DNA of 64,000 bases from Daucus carota subsp. sativus (GCF_001625215.2 NC_030383.2:58704949-58768948); one strand, 5' to 3'. Positions 1 through 13,679 are shown, counted from the first letter of the stretch. A program made the numbers and translations. The notes: generated by a model not told the origin, from the sequence alone.

Positions 1-1241
1 GAACCGAATACTATCGATAAAAACTGGACCCGGAGTCTAGAAAATCCTAGAAACAGTACTGGTTGGTAGCTTTGCGACTTTATTAATTTCCACAACAATC
101 GACCCAGCTTCCTTTCAAACAAGGTTGCCTATAGTGACAAGTCACTCATGACCCAAGTCAGTCAAACCTAACTAAGTTACTGTAATATTTTAATTTATTT
201 AGGTGCAAAAAAATCTATAGATCGTGTCAAATTTAGTCATACTTGTGGTGCAAATAAATAATTATTTATTAATAATAAGGTCGTTACAACATTTCTAAAT
301 TTCTAGTTAAAATAACGTGAGTATGGTGCTTGATTTAGTAATAAAAATTGTTAAGATTGCATTCTCAGTTCAACATGTGTATATATCATGTTCAACAAAT
401 CACGTGATTTTATATTAAAAAAGAATGGATTAATAAATGATTGTTTCTGTGGTTTTTTTTTTCAACGCGACTGTTTATTATTGAATTAATTCATTATAGG
501 GAAAAAAAGTGTTGAAAGACCAGGTGCATTTTCGTAAATAAAAAGTGGAATTTATCTTCTCAATATTCCTTCTCATTTGTCGAAACAATAAAGATCAGAA
601 AATTCTACTTTTTTGAATATATATTCCCTGTTTTCTTTAGTTATTTGCTTAGTTTGATTTCCCTGCCACAAGGTGATGCACTACTTTCCTAAAGAAAAAA
701 AAAAGTGTAATGCGCTACTTGGGCTCAGGCTCAGCTAATAAACTACTACCTATATCCACATGATTATGGGCCTCTGGGGTCACTACAGCCCGAGCTGCTT
801 AATGGGCCTCTCTTGTGTACTGTAATAAGAGATTATAAGTGAGATTTTTACATAAAAGTAAAAGACCACCATTATATACAATATTTTATTATTATATTAC
901 TAACTATTATACACGTTAAGTTGAAAATATCAGAAAATTTATTCAAATACATAAACCAAAAGTTTTCAGCTATAAATAACTTCACATTTCATGTTTATAA
1001 AAAATAAGCAGGGACTTTTGCATTTCCAAGGGTATATTTGTTTTTCTCTACTCCATTGTTCTACTGCAACCTGCAATATATGGTTGCATTTGCCTGTACA
1101 ATAACACATTTTTCTCCAATTTCGCACAAATTATATGAAACTAGACCAACATTTCTTGAGCAAAACCATGAGTTCTCTAGTTTCTAGCTATAACATGCAG
1201 ACTTGCAAGGCTGAGCATATGCAAATGAGAGCAACTTTTTT
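1..1241. other. Intergenic, 3' side of the first NPF gene
   Basis: AT-rich DNA with no reading frame that looks coding. It contains the 3' flank and presumably the 3' UTR of the minus-strand NPF gene that ends at 1242. I see no RNA gene or clear transposon ends here. Confidence 0.5.
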
Positions 1242-3567
1242 TTAAGGTGTGGCCTGCATTCTGTCACCTTGATCACAATCTACAATGGCCTTACCGCCTC
1301 GTTTCTGAACATTCTTGTATGAGTATCTCTGTGCCACAGCCACATACGCGACGAAGTTCAAGACAGTGAGCACTGCCAACAGCCAGTAAAAATAGTCCAA
1401 TCTGCTGCTGTTCACATCCTTGCCAAACCAGCTCTTCCCACGTCTCTCAGTCACTTGATCAACAATTGTGATCAGGAAGCTACTAAGGAAATTCGAAACT
1501 CCAAGCACACTGAGGTACAGGCCAATGCCTAAACTTCTCATCGAGTCCGGGACCTGATCATAAAAGTACTCTTGCAATCCCACCAGAGTGAATCCATCTC
1601 CCAGACCAATGATCACAAACTGTGGAGCTAGCCAGAACACACTCATTGACTGTGAACCATTGATTGGATCGTTGTAATGGCGGTTTAGTCTCTTTTTTTC
1701 AACTAAGGCTGCTACTACCATTGTGGCGAATGTGAAGGTCATTCCAACGCCTATTCTTTGGAGGATACTGAGGCCTCTTTCGTTACCTGTTGCCCGTCTT
1801 AATAGTGGAACTAGAAGTTTGTCATAAATTATGACTGAAATGATCACTCCAAGGGCGTTTAGGCTGTAGACTGAGGCTGGTGGGATGATGAAACTGTGGG
1901 TGATGTTACGGTCCATTGTGGCACTTTGTTTGATAAAGAATGTTGAGATTTGTGCTTGACAGATGCCGAAGGTTAGAGAAGTTAGCCATATTGGAATGGT
2001 TTTTAAAATGAGTTTGGTTTCCTCAACTTTGGTCACTGTTGTGAGTCTCCAGGGGTTATTCTGTTTGTCAACTAAACTCTGTCCGCCTTCAATGATTGCA
2101 GCCTTGTCAAGAAAGCTGAAAAATAAAGACAATAGAAAAAAAGAATTCACAAATCACAATGTAATAGAGGTGCTTAAGGAATGCAGAGATATCTGATATT
2201 CATCTAATATAAGTACCTAAAAATACAACAAAGAATCAATTGTCTCAATGTCTCATGATCAAACCAACTTTGCTCACCTAAGACCCGTTGTGTGGCAGAG
2301 AAGCCTTCCTTGATTGTTCGCTGATTTAGGGGCCTCGTACAATTGATCTGGGCTAGAAGGAAGTGGCAGTTTCCTCTTGGTTATAGCTGCCACAAAGACT
2401 TGCAGCATTGGCGTCAAGGGGCTTCCTGATGGTATCCTAAAACGATAAAATGGCCTTCCCAAACAGAAGATCACTATAGTAGAAGCCATAACACATGTGA
2501 GGATAATATCTGCAGTCCCCCAACCTGCATGGTCTTGGACATAAACAATAACAGTTACAGCAGTTAAAAGTCCAGAACAGAGGCCACAGGACCACCAGTT
2601 GAAAAAGGACATCTTTTGTATTCTCTCTTCGGGGTGATCATCATCAAATTGGTCTGCCCCAAAGCTCTCGAGAGCTGGCTTGTGTCCTCCAGTGCCTATA
2701 GAGATCAAATAGATTGCAAGAAAGAAGAGCACTTCATGTAACTTCCTTGGTTTGTGGCAAAGGCCGGAAGCACAAGGCCTCCAGCTCGGAATTACTCTTG
2801 ACATTGTCAAAAGAAGTAAACCCTGTTTTAGCAGTAAACCAGAACGTGTTACCTTCTAAAACAATCTGAAACCACTAAAAAAGGTAACTTGAGTCTTACA
2901 TTAGTAGTGCCCCTTACTTTTACAGGATAAAAGCAACTAGATACTGACGCTAAGCGGCTCTAGTACAAATAGACCATAATTTGGAATCATATGTAGTTAC
3001 CAGCAGATAAACAATAGACGATATCAGAACTGTGGAGAATCGTCCCAAGTAGGCATCCGCAACAAAACCTCCGACCAGTGGCATTACAGTAGTTACGCCA
3101 GACCAATAATTGACACTCTTTGCTGCAGTTTTAAGGTCCTGATGGATCACCTTGGTTAGGTATATGATCAGACTCGTCGCTATCCCATAATAACTCAATC
3201 TCTCACTGAACTCAATTGCTGTAGAAAAAGGCGAAAAAAAGATGCACAACTGCAGTTAAGACTCTGCACTGAAGGTGGAAATTTGATCATATATGAAATA
3301 ATTTATGATTCTTTTTATAATTTTAAACTTTTAATCACGACCTTAGCAATTCCTAGCAAATCCACGCAGAAATGAAAAATCACCAAATCTGTATATGTAA
3401 CAAGAAGCAGAAATGTTAAACTAGTTCTTACTTATGATAAACAGAGAAGCTTTCCATACACCAGTGGAGGCTCGAAGAGGAACCTTTCCTTTATGATCCA
3501 CCGAATAGTCATGCACAAATTTATCTTCATTATCATCAAGAGTCTCTTCTTTCTTTAGTTTCTCCAT
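1242..3567 (-). CDS. NPF (NRT1/PTR family) proton-coupled transporter, copy 1
   Basis: Four exons read on the minus strand: 3567-3432, 3218-3001, 2822-2278 and 2115-1242. All junctions are GT-AG and the frame is kept, giving 590 residues, normal for the family. The N-terminus is hydrophilic. The proton-coupling ExxER motif (EFSER) is at residues 48-52 in the first membrane helix, the PTR signature GTGGHKP...ADQFD at about 162-178, and FFNWW at 191-195. A charged central loop follows before the second helix bundle in exon 4. The family consists of plasma- or tonoplast-membrane importers of nitrate, peptides, hormones or other metabolites driven by protons. By recalled resemblance this is nearest NPF5.6/5.7, so the substrate cannot be named. 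The last intron joins GLS to FLDKAAI. The gene is a tandem partner of the one at 6956-9617, with exon sizes of 136, 218, 545 and 874 nt in both. Confidence 0.93.
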
Positions 3568-3663
3568 CTTAAGTTGTCAAGTAGGTCTGAGATGATATGT
3601 TAGAGTTTGCTTGTGGACTGATGGAGAATGCAGTCTCAGTGTTGTGGTTCTTAATGCAAAGAA

Positions 3664-3669
3664 TATATA
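3664..3669 (-). promoter_or_regulatory. Probable TATA box of NPF copy 1
   Basis: TATATA lies 97 bases upstream of the start codon. NPF copy 2 has a longer TATA run at 98 bases upstream of its own ATG, so spacing is conserved between the duplicates. The transcription start itself is not visible. Confidence 0.5.
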
Positions 3670-6600
3670 GGTGGTCTTACATTTTTATAGACATTACAAT
3701 ATTGGACCATACAGGGTTGAATACTAGCATGCTTTTAAAAATCAATCATGTCAAATAATTACCTTTCTAATAGTCAATTTAATGGAGTCATTTTGGAGTA
3801 CTTAAAGAGTACTAAGAGACTGAATTACACCCTATGAAAAGTATGCAAAAAATCTCATTCCTTCAACTAGAAGAACAGACAGTACTCTTATCATGGCTTG
3901 TGTGAGTGTGACACAGGCATGGCGTCTTAATAATCATAATGGATCATTGTCCATTTTAGTCATGGTTAAATTTGTTTTTATCATCACATCTAGCCATGGT
4001 TGTCGAAATCACGAATCGGAACTAATCAGTTGACATACCATTTCAGGAGGGAGAATTTTTTCCCGTAAATTCAGATTTTTTAGTCAAATCGGAGTGTAAT
4101 CAATAAATTGGTAAAATATTTTTTAAGGATTAACCGGAGAAATCTCTTGGGATTTTCCCATAAATCAGGATCTTTAGAACAATGCATCTAGCAATGTTTG
4201 ATTAGAATAACATTAAATTTAATATAATCTGCCCTGATAATTATCGCGTACTGGGATCAAATATTTTTCATCTGTTATACTAAGCAAGAGGACCTAGTGA
4301 TATAAATTATTTTTTATTATTGTTTTCAGATGAAGAAATTCGTATCGATTCTTGACTAGTATTAGGTTTTTTCTCATCAAATAATCTGTGTATCCCGTTG
4401 GTAAAAAGTTGATCTGCGCATACGATGAATCATTTGAACATGCTTAAAGTCAATCAGAGGTTTCTAATGGGTTGGTGGCTATGGTCTGATGAAAGCTATA
4501 GGCCCTGGTGATCCACTTAAATAATGGAAACGTTGCTTTAAACTTTGAGTTAATTAAGATGCTATGAAATATGGTTATGATCAGGGTTAACTTCAGTAGC
4601 TGATTGTGCAAGCCACTACCAATAGTTCATCGCGAAAAGTTGGTTATTGCCTGGAAAATGAGCTTCTTGTATGCTCTATCGAGGTTTCGATATGTGATGT
4701 AGAGAAAGCTTTGAACTGATCTGACATATATTCAGCAAGAACGTCCAGAGATGGCTTTTAATAAGAATCTAATCAATAAGTATAAAAATCTCGATGTTCA
4801 TGGTGGCTCTTATTTCATCCATTCTGGTAAAAGGTTTTTCAGGAATAGAAAAGGAAACATATTTAGCACATGTCAGATGAAATGGAAAGTGTACTGTCCA
4901 TGAAATGGTCCGGCTTTCTCTTGACAGATGCTTTTCACCGGAAAGGACTATGGATAAGAAATCAACATTATCGCGCCTTTTTTCTTAAAGATGGATAAAT
5001 AATCAGTTACATTAGTTATGATATCATATTAAATGACCAATTCTCCTAAAATCTCAAAATGTTAGGAGGAGAGTTTATCAGGATGATATTGTATTCTAAC
5101 ACTACTTCCTTCGTTTTCCTCTTTTAATTTTGCTCTTAATTTTCCGTTCCATTCCATTCCATTCTACCCAATCGAACAAAATATCCCACGGTTCTGCTTC
5201 AACCCTCACTCACAAAGCCTCTCGACAGAAGATTCTCCTCTGTCAAAACGCAGTGTTGCCATTTTGTGCGCAATAAGTGGTTTCTGGTTTCTGAGTGGGA
5301 TTTATCTTTATCTAGTTGGAGACCAAGACCAGAGTCTGATTTAGTACTAGTATGTGGTCAGACATTCCTCCAAAGAAGACTCCTAGATTCCATAGCCCTC
5401 AGAAATATTTGCACATGAGTTGTTGCCTAGTGAAAGTCAAGCGCACCAATGTTTATTTGTGGTGGCTAAAAACTTCTGATTTGATAGCTTGAAAGCCATT
5501 TGCGCAACTAAAGCATCGCTTATTAGCTAGAAAATAGAAATAACTAATTATGGTCTTTTACGTTTCCATGATCTGCAGACTGCACTAAGTTGTTATTGCT
5601 ACTGAATAGCACCACCTCTGATATATCTAGTACCAAGGCTTTGGCCAGTAAATTTTTCCCCAGCATCTTCTTATCAGAGAAAATTCCATTGTTACTAGAC
5701 TAATAAGAATTGTAATTATAGACCGACTCATCAATTAAGACAAACTTGAACTAAGAAATACTCCTTTTTAGTAGCCTTCTTATCAAACTACTGAGAAAGG
5801 CTATAGCCAACAATAAAGGGGCAGGAAGAAAACACAGAAAGAATAATTCTTAGAATTTTTTATTTATTTATTTAGTTTCAGATAGCCAAGGGAAGAAATT
5901 TAAAATTCTTAAGCTGAAATATCTCCAGGATCGGAGAACATTCTTGAGCTTATCATCATTAATATGCTTAACTTTATAGGATATCTGAGACAGACTGTTC
6001 AGAATTTGACGGTGAAGAGATTCTAACCTTTCTTCTGTTACAAGGATTATCAACTGACTACTCAAATGCACAGCAATATACTGATCCTAATAGCTCGTGA
6101 TTTCTGAACTTTGCAGATTGAGTTCTGCATGGATATATCTGAAATCCATCAAGTTACCTATCACTTATAAGCAATAAACACTTCCTTTAAGTTAAGTCAA
6201 AGAGACACATCGCCTAGCATCCCTGCACAGATGGATGTTGTTGACATCTTTCTATAATTAATCAAAACTAGCTTGCTTTTCCTTGATTCCCAGTCCCTCA
6301 ATTCAACAAATGCAACACCTTAAATAGCTTCCTTCGCATCTGGAAAGAGTAATACAATTTCTATTTGTCTCTGCAACTAACTTAGGTTGCATGTTTCGTT
6401 TATTCTTGAACTGTTGTATGCACATTTCTTAATATAAATTAATTTATGCAGAACCAGAAACTATGGTTCAAAGATGCTTTGTCTTATGTCCACAATAAAC
6501 TTTTTGATTCACAAAATTTTTTAAATGTATTATTCCAGAGCATACAGTTTAGAACACCTTGGGTTTTAAAAATTAGAACAATAGGCAACTCAGCATTGGT

Positions 6601-6955
6601 CGAGATCACGAGTTCGAGTCCTTACCATCCCCCCCATCATTCTCAGAATTTATATGGACAAGCAAGCAAACTATATACTGAAGTGATTCATACTGTATGT
6701 TAACACAAAAAGAGAACAAGAAAGTTGCAAATCCATAGCCTATTTATAAACACTTCATATACACTTCTGAGTCCAAAGATAATCTCAGTCGACTTACATT
6801 AACATAAATACTTCTGCTTTCCCCTTTATTCTTTTTATGACCTGCAATTTATTGAAGTACTTTCCTTGCACAGTACTGTAATATATCTTCTTCCATTAAT
6901 ACGCGATTGATATCAAACCAGATCAGCATTTCTTGACAAATAAAGTCAACAGAAT
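3670..6955. other. Intergenic between the two NPF genes
   Basis: Mostly AT-rich non-coding sequence. The part from about 4841 to 5312 is related to 12351-12868, which lies upstream of NPF copy 2. Frames at 5868-6071 and 6446-6703 have no recognisable protein and look accidental. The stretch just before 6956 is the 3' flank of NPF copy 2. Confidence 0.5.
4841..5312. repeat. Duplicated 5' flank of NPF, copy 1
   Basis: Two anchor blocks match the 5' flank of NPF copy 2. One, beginning AGAAAAGGAAACATATTT at 4846, matches near 12354. The other, TGGTTTCTGAGTGGGATT at 5285, matches at 12841. The blocks are about 440 and 490 bases apart in the two copies, so the NPF duplication appears to have included several kilobases upstream. 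Confidence 0.6.
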
Positions 6956-9617
6956 TCAAGGTATTTCCTCATTGCTGTCACCTTCATAACAATCCGCTAT
7001 AGCCACAGCGCCCCTTGCCTGAACACTTTTGTATGAGTAACGCTGAGCCACAATCAGATAAGCGCCAAAGTTTAAGGCTGTGATGGCTGCCAACAGCCAG
7101 TAAAAGTAATCCAAGCGACTGTGGTTCAAATCCTTACCAAACCAGCTCTTTCCACCTTTTTTCGTTGCTTGGTCCACAATTGTGATCAGGAAACTGCTAA
7201 GGAAATTTGCAACCCCGAGAACACTGAGGTACAAACCAATACCCAAACTTCTCATTGAATCTGGAACTTGATCATAGAAGTATTCTTGCAATCCTACTAG
7301 ACTAAATCCGTCTCCCATTCCAATTATAAGAAACTGAGGAGCTAACCAGAACACGCTCATTGACAGTGATCCCTTTATTGGATCCTTGTGAAAATGGTCT
7401 AGTCTCTTTTTTTCAACCAAGGCTGCAACTACCATTGTCACAAATGTGAATATCATCCCAATGCCAATTCTTTGGAGGATACTAATGCCTCTTTCGTTTC
7501 CTGACACTCGTCTTAATAATGGGACAAGGAGTTTGTCATAGATTATAACTGAAATGATCATTCCAATGGCGGATAGGCTGTAGACTGAGGCTGGTGGGAT
7601 AACGAAACTAGGAGTGATGTTGCGGTCCATTGTAGTGCTTTGTTTGATAAAGAATGTTGATGTCTGTGCTACACATATACCGAATGGTAAAGAAGTTAGC
7701 CAGATTGGAATTGTCTTAAGAATGAGTTTCGTTTCCTCAACTGTAGTCACTGTTGTGAGTTTCCATGGGGTTTCTTGTTTGTTTGCTGTGCTCTGCTTGT
7801 CCTCAATAATTGCAGCCTTGTCAAGAAATCTGAAGATAGTAGAACATTTTCACTCTCCATGTTAAATATAGATGTCGTGTTCCTCAGGGAATCCTGAGGA
7901 GTCTATTCCTTATATAATGCAAGTACCAGATAGTAAAACTAAGAATTAGGAAGTTTTAGGTTTGTATAGTATGATTATCTTATGCAACTTAGCAAATTAA
8001 CTTGGCTTACCTAAGACCCTCCGTGTGGCATAGAAGCCTTCCTTGAGTGTTTGCTGACTTAGGAACCTCATGCAACTGATCTGGGCTAGAAGGAAGTGGC
8101 AGCTTTCTCTTAGTAAAAGCTGCAACAAAGACTTGCAGCATTGGTGTTAAGGGGCTTCCTGATGCTATCCTAAAGCGATAAAATGGCCTTCCCATACAGA
8201 AGATCACAATAGTAGAAGCCATAATACATGTGAGGATAATATCTGCTGCGCCCCAACTCACATTGTCTTGGACATAAACAATTACAGTCACGGCAACTAT
8301 AAGTCCAGAACAAAGGCCACAGTTCCACCAGTTAAAAAAAGACAACTTTTTTCTTCTTTCTTCGGGATGATCATCATCAAATTGGTCTGCCCCAAAGCTT
8401 TCAAGAGACGGCTTGTGCCCTCCAGTACCAATAGATATCAAATAGATGGCAATAAAGAAGACAACCTCATGGACCTTCCTTGGCTTGTGGCATAAGCCAG
8501 AAGCGCAAGGCTTCCAGCTCGGGATCACTCTTGACATTGTCAGAAGAAGTAAACCCTATTTAAAATGAAGAAGGTAAACAATTAAGGAAGTGGAATGGCG
8601 TGGTTCTATTATAAATAGTTCAATTTTCTTTTGAGTATCGAATGAGATTGATTACCAGAAGGTAAATTACAGATGATACAAGCACTGTGGAGAATCGACC
8701 TAAGTAGGCATCAGCTATGAATCCCCCCACCAGTGGCATTATAGTAGTTACACCAGCCCAATGGTTGACACTCTGTGCTGCAGTTTTAAGGTCCTGATGA
8801 ATCACCTTGGTTAGGTATATGATCAGACTTGTTGCTATCCCGAAGTAACTCAACCTCTCACTGAACTCGATTGCTGTAGAAAAAGGGAAAAAATATACAT
8901 AGTTCACAGTTACCATGTTAAGAGTTGTAAGAGGATAGGTATCACTTTTAAGCAGCACTACAATGGTGCAGGAAAAAGAAGAGAGGATATATTTTTCCGC
9001 AAGGTACATCAGAAATTTCAGTTTAATATAGATTCTTCTAATGATTGTACATCAGAAATATCACTTCTAATATAGATTCTTTGTTCAAGCTCCAAACTTC
9101 ATACCACAAGACAGAAAGATTGATCACACTGTAAAGCATGATTTTTTAAAAGGTGCAGTTGGTAAATTTTCCGTTTTTATGGGGCATCTGATACATGCAT
9201 CAATGTGACCACAATATTGTCACATTATGTAGTGACACCTAATATGTTGGATTTTTTTGCAAACTCACGAAGAATATCCTATGTTTTCAGTTAGAGGTTG
9301 AGACATATGATAATGATGTTTGACACCCTTAAATTCTTTGAAGTCGTATACTTATGTTCAAAGTAGTCAAGTTTCTGCACATTATAAAGCCGAATAGTAC
9401 CAGCAGAGCATGTAGTTAAGAACATGAATTATCATAGCACGAAGCAGACATGGCTTTCATATCTAGTGTCGTAGTACTTACTGATAATAAACAGAGAGGC
9501 TTTCCATACACCAGTAGAAGCTCGGAGAGGAACCTTGCCTTTATGATCCACAGAATAGTCTTGTACAAGTCTATCTTCTTTAGGATTGAAGGATTCTTCT
9601 TTCTTTAGTTCCTTCAT
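6956..9617 (-). CDS. NPF (NRT1/PTR family) proton-coupled transporter, copy 2
   Basis: Exons on the minus strand are 9617-9482, 8873-8656, 8555-8011 and 7829-6956, again 136, 218, 545 and 874 nt, giving 590 residues. Splice sites are GT-AG and phases match copy 1. The ExxER motif is intact in EFSERLSYFG at residues 48-52, and GTGGHKPSLESFGADQFD is present at the PTR signature. Differences from copy 1 are scattered conservative changes, mostly in the N-terminal tail and the central loop. The product should be a 12-helix membrane importer of the same NPF5-like type; its substrate is unknown. Both genes point the same way, as expected of an unequal-crossing-over duplicate. Confidence 0.94.
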
Positions 9618-9714
9618 CTTCTGTTATCACTACAAAAGAGAGAAAATAAGTAGGCTAATATTGAAAAGGTTGCTGTTTTAGGTGGTGTACTTCTAAATGC
9701 ATATGAAGTACTTG

Positions 9715-9722
9715 TATATATA
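9715..9722 (-). promoter_or_regulatory. Probable TATA box of NPF copy 2
   Basis: TATATATA is 98 bases upstream of the ATG at 9617, the same spacing as in copy 1. Confidence 0.5.
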
Positions 9723-11770
9723 GGCATCTTAGAATTGGCTAAACAGGATCTCTCAAGTAACCATCACTCCCTGAGTCCCTGTAGTTTATGCTGTTGGGAC
9801 GCTCGACATGTATCATGGTCACGTGTTGATATGCCCCCTTACTCGAGACTCGAAAGCAGATATGGTTTAATATGTATATTGTGCAGTGTGTTGATTGGAA
9901 CAATTTTACACACCCGACACACTCTTAATATGTTTTGAAGCTTAACTTTGAACTGATACAACTATTGTTAGATCAAAGTAGAGATGCAACTTTAGGCCTT
10001 AAAGGTATGTAGATGTAATTTTTTTACCAAGATATAATTTTAAATTGTATCTTCTGCAAATAAACCAGAACTGATTTCCTAGCAGAGTTTGTATTCAAAG
10101 TAAAGTGAATGGCATTTATGATTTATCTTCATATGGGTCCGGGCTTGTGACTCAATAAAAAACCGTTGGAAGATGGTTACAAACAATCGCTAGTCAGGGA
10201 CTAGCTGACACCTCTATAAGATTTATCATCCCACGAGTTGCTTTAGAATGACTGAGACATAGATAAAGCAAGATATACTAATACTTGATAGTTGCTTTAT
10301 ACAAGAAATAGAAACATATCAATAGCAACTCAATACATGGAACTAGTGGGAGTGTATACTCAAAAAAGCAAGTAGCTTAAGCCTTTGATTAATTGGTCAA
10401 TCTGTAGAATTGTACTGCTCCAGCCATAATCTATTTCTTAATTTCTACTTCTACTTGTAGAACTTGAAATAATTATGTCGACAAAATGCTTAAGTATGGT
10501 GGAAACATACTGCTCTAATTTAACATACAGAAAATCATGCTTTTAAAGAGGACCATCTAGATGCAATACGCATTATGGACTGAAATGCTACAGGCTTGAA
10601 AATATTTTAAATGTGTGCAAATTATTCTCTTCAGGTACAAACGTCAGTTAATTCATGCGGTGATTGACTCAAAGCGGATAATATCACACTATTACGAAGC
10701 TAAGTAGGACATCCCAGGATGGGCTAAGGAAGAGGGAGATGGACTTCCAAGCGGAATCCAGGATGGCCTTTGTAGTTTGTAGTATCGGTTTTGGGGAGCC
10801 AGATTACATGGTATGGAGACAGAATTCTACGGGTGTTAGTACTATGTGTGAAGGGGAAGATTGTTGGTTTATCTCGCCTCAATTACGAAAGGAGCGAAAT
10901 GTAGATTAATAAATAACCCAGTTTTTTTTTTTTTGAAAAGGAATTAATAACCCAGGTTGATTTACTAAAAGAGTATGTCAACTTTTGTTAAATTAAGAAC
11001 ATGGTTCAATGAACGGGGCAAGTACTATTGTTAAAAGAAATAGAAAAGACATTATGTTAACTATCAAGAAGATGCCAAAGGACTTGTGAGATAATGCATA
11101 GACTCAGATGATTACAACTTGTTTTGCATATCACACGTTTGCTGAGTTCCCATCAAGACAAATTGCACAGCCACAGCTTAATACTGAGTGTAACAAAAAA
11201 GGATGCTATTTTAAAACATTACTAATATGCTGTATTTTTATGAGATTTGAACTCTCGACATTTAAGAAGTGAGAGTGTCTCGACAATCAGGAAATGAGAA
11301 TGATACGTTTAAAACACCGAGAAAGTCTCTCGTGAACCTGACCTCTTATACCATGATAAATGATTAATTCTCTCAAAATCTCGACATAGGATCATACTCT
11401 AACACAAAAGACCAGAAGTATGCAAAATGTACAGTACATTACCATATTATAATCACGTTCATATGTAACATAATGGATTTGGAGAACTCGGAAAAAGTTA
11501 AAGAAGAACTGTTTGAATATCATTGATTCCTTTAGTGGTCATAGTGTCATACTGTAATTAGTTGCATTTCACAGAGAAGCAAATAAAAAACAAGTTTCTT
11601 ACTGTGATTAGCAATTGGCACTAATGACCTACTAAAAATATTGGACGACATCATTACTCTAAACTTGATTAACTACTAGAGCCTATTAGAACATGGTTGA
11701 CAATTGATGTCAATGTTCAAACTTCAATGACAGTACAGTTGAAGACAACTAGTGCTATGTTCAAAGCCAA
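9723..11770. other. Intergenic, upstream of NPF copy 2
   Basis: No credible gene. A stretch at about 10650-10900 is less AT-rich than its surroundings and looks like an old, unclassified repeat. The rest is AT-rich. Confidence 0.4.
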
Positions 11771-12027
11771 TACTCTCTCTATCTCGATGGACTTATCCCT
11801 TTGACTTTTGACTAGTCAAATTGATTATATTTTAATTGAAATATATATATATATATAATTAAAAAATATATAAAAATAATTTCATCGAAAAGTAATCTAG
11901 TCTATTTTAATATGTAACTTTCCATTTTCTAAAACAACAAATAAATATTTTTTAATAGTTGGTCAAAAATTAGTCAATTTGACTCTTCGAAAAACAAAAC
12001 AACGTGTAAATTGAGACGGAGTGAGTA
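11771..12027. mobile_element. Stowaway-like MITE (Tc1/mariner type)
   Basis: Ends read TACTCTCTCTATCTCGAT and, in reverse complement, TACTCACTCCGTCTCAAT, the usual CTCCGTCTC style of Stowaway termini next to a TA dinucleotide. The interior is AT-rich and non-coding and includes a short TA run near 11845. At about 257 bp it is typical of the family. Confidence 0.7.
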
Positions 12028-12350
12028 TAATTTTATGTATAATTAAACCGAACCAAACGAATGCAATTTGCAGATTAGTCTATAATATAAATCATCATGG
12101 TCAATGTGTTTATTATTTGTATGCTCTTCATCTTTGACTGCTGCTCTAGATTGTAAAGGATTTATCGATAAGATATAAAGCAGAGAAAGCTTTAACTGAG
12201 GTGATAGAATTAGCAGAACCAGACCCAGAAATGCGACAAGATCCATGCAAGTGAATTATCAGAAACCTTTAATTCATCTTTATACAATAATTTTAGTTAT
12301 CTTTTACATTTGAATTTCCTTGGTTCTTTATCCTTTATGAATTTCTCATG

Positions 12351-12868
12351 TATAGAAAAGGCAACATATTTGGCACATGTCAATTGAAATAATAAGTGTA
12401 TGTTCTTGATTTACAGTAGAGATGATCGGGTTGTTGGGAGATCTTCTGTCTTACTATTGACATATATTTATTTGTACAACAAGTAGCAGGTTCGATTCCA
12501 TCTTCCTCATGTATCGATAATAGGCGGATCTAATAACAAGTACAAGAGACACATGTCCCTCCTAAATATTTTTTTTACACGTTTTCAACATTTTAAATTT
12601 TACGAAATTATAAAAGTGTCCTCACAAATTTCGAAAAGATACATGTGTTTTTCAAAAATGTGTTCAGTGCCCCAAGAATATAATCCTAGATCCGCACCTG
12701 GCTCCATTTGATCTGTTCCCGGTAGTATTCTTAAAAAAAAACCTTCCCTCTCCGGGCCATTTCGGGTTAAGAAGATGCGAAAGCGTTTTTCTCGAATAGA
12801 TGAATTTTAATTTCTATAGTATCTCTGTCTCTCCAAATAATGGTTTCTGAGTAGGATTTATCTTATCA
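12351..12868. repeat. Duplicated 5' flank of NPF, copy 2
   Basis: Counterpart of 4841-5312, with matching blocks at 12351-12400 and 12841-12868. The dispersed repeat at 12533-12698 lies between the blocks and is not seen in copy 1, which helps explain the longer spacing here. Confidence 0.55.
12533..12698. repeat. Dispersed repeat with GGATCT ends, copy 1
   Basis: About 166 bp ending in GGCGGATCTA and TAGATCCGCACC, so the ends are inverted repeats. The interior resembles 25223-25400 throughout, including ATTTTACGAAATTATA against ATTTTACAAAATTATA. It is a small non-coding transposon-like family; the superfamily is not clear. Confidence 0.55.
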
Positions 12869-13122
12869 TGGCTGGAGAGCAAAGCTGTTTTGTGTGGCTA
12901 GCTGCTTTTCAAGCAACATTTCAAAAGTTGAAAATCAAAGTAGGGAATATCTGGATACTGGAATCAGGCTGCTCCCACGTTTCCTTGGCTGCAGATGATT
13001 TCTATCATCTCCACACTCCACTCCACCTATTTCTCAAGTTTCACCTAACTTATATTCTCCATGCAAAAGCAAGGTGCACTACACTAATTCAGATATCTCC
13101 ATTTCCACTTCAAACTCCCAAG

Positions 13123-13233
13123 TCCTAACCACAACATCAAAACACAAACACATCTCTCTAGTCCTAACCACAACATCAAAACACAAACACATCTCTCTAG
13201 TCCTAACCACAACATCAAAACACATCTCTCTGG
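13123..13233. repeat. 39-bp tandem repeat, about 2.8 copies
   Basis: Units begin TCCTAACCACAACATC at 13123, 13162 and 13201. The first two are identical and the third is shortened by an internal deletion. There are no spacers, so it is a minisatellite rather than an array. Confidence 0.9.
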
Positions 13234-13679
13234 TCCGGAACGACCTAGATTTATACCTAAACTTTATATAATTGCACATTACATTCCTTTACATGTTCCG
13301 GGGTAACATATTGGACCTTGGTTCATGATTACATTTCCATAATCGGCACATCTTCCCTAAATTACTACGCTGACTGCCCACGGCCACTCTGTTAAATCCA
13401 AGTGGCCAGGGGCAGAAGATTTTATTGAATAAGAAGTCATAAGCTAACATGTTTCCATAATAATGATTTGCATTACCTATTTCAAAGCTTAAAGGCAGAA
13501 AAGAATGATTACAGAAACACATGAGCGAAGAAACTATACCTTCTCCAATTATGAACAGCACCGATTTTGTAAAGTGGCCTGCAAGTCAACTAATTACGTT
13601 TGTCAACCAATAACATATGGCTAAAAAATAACTTATTAGTGGCGTATTAGAAAATATTATGTTGAATGTTTCCGCCAAC

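Noticed and set aside
10650-10900. Possible 5S-rRNA-like or retroelement-derived segment
   Set aside because: Only short word matches; no promoter boxes, no terminal repeats and no coding domain could be supported.
12868-13128. 86-codon frame beginning MAGEQSCF
   Set aside because: No recognisable domain; it overlaps the duplicated NPF flank, whose other copy has no such frame.
13123-13233. CRISPR-like or regularly spaced repeat
   Set aside because: Units are directly adjacent with no spacers; it is an ordinary minisatellite in plant DNA.
13289-13585. Possible third NPF exon fragment (minus strand, reads FIIGE)
   Set aside because: Only about a dozen residues agree loosely, with no further NPF sequence nearby.
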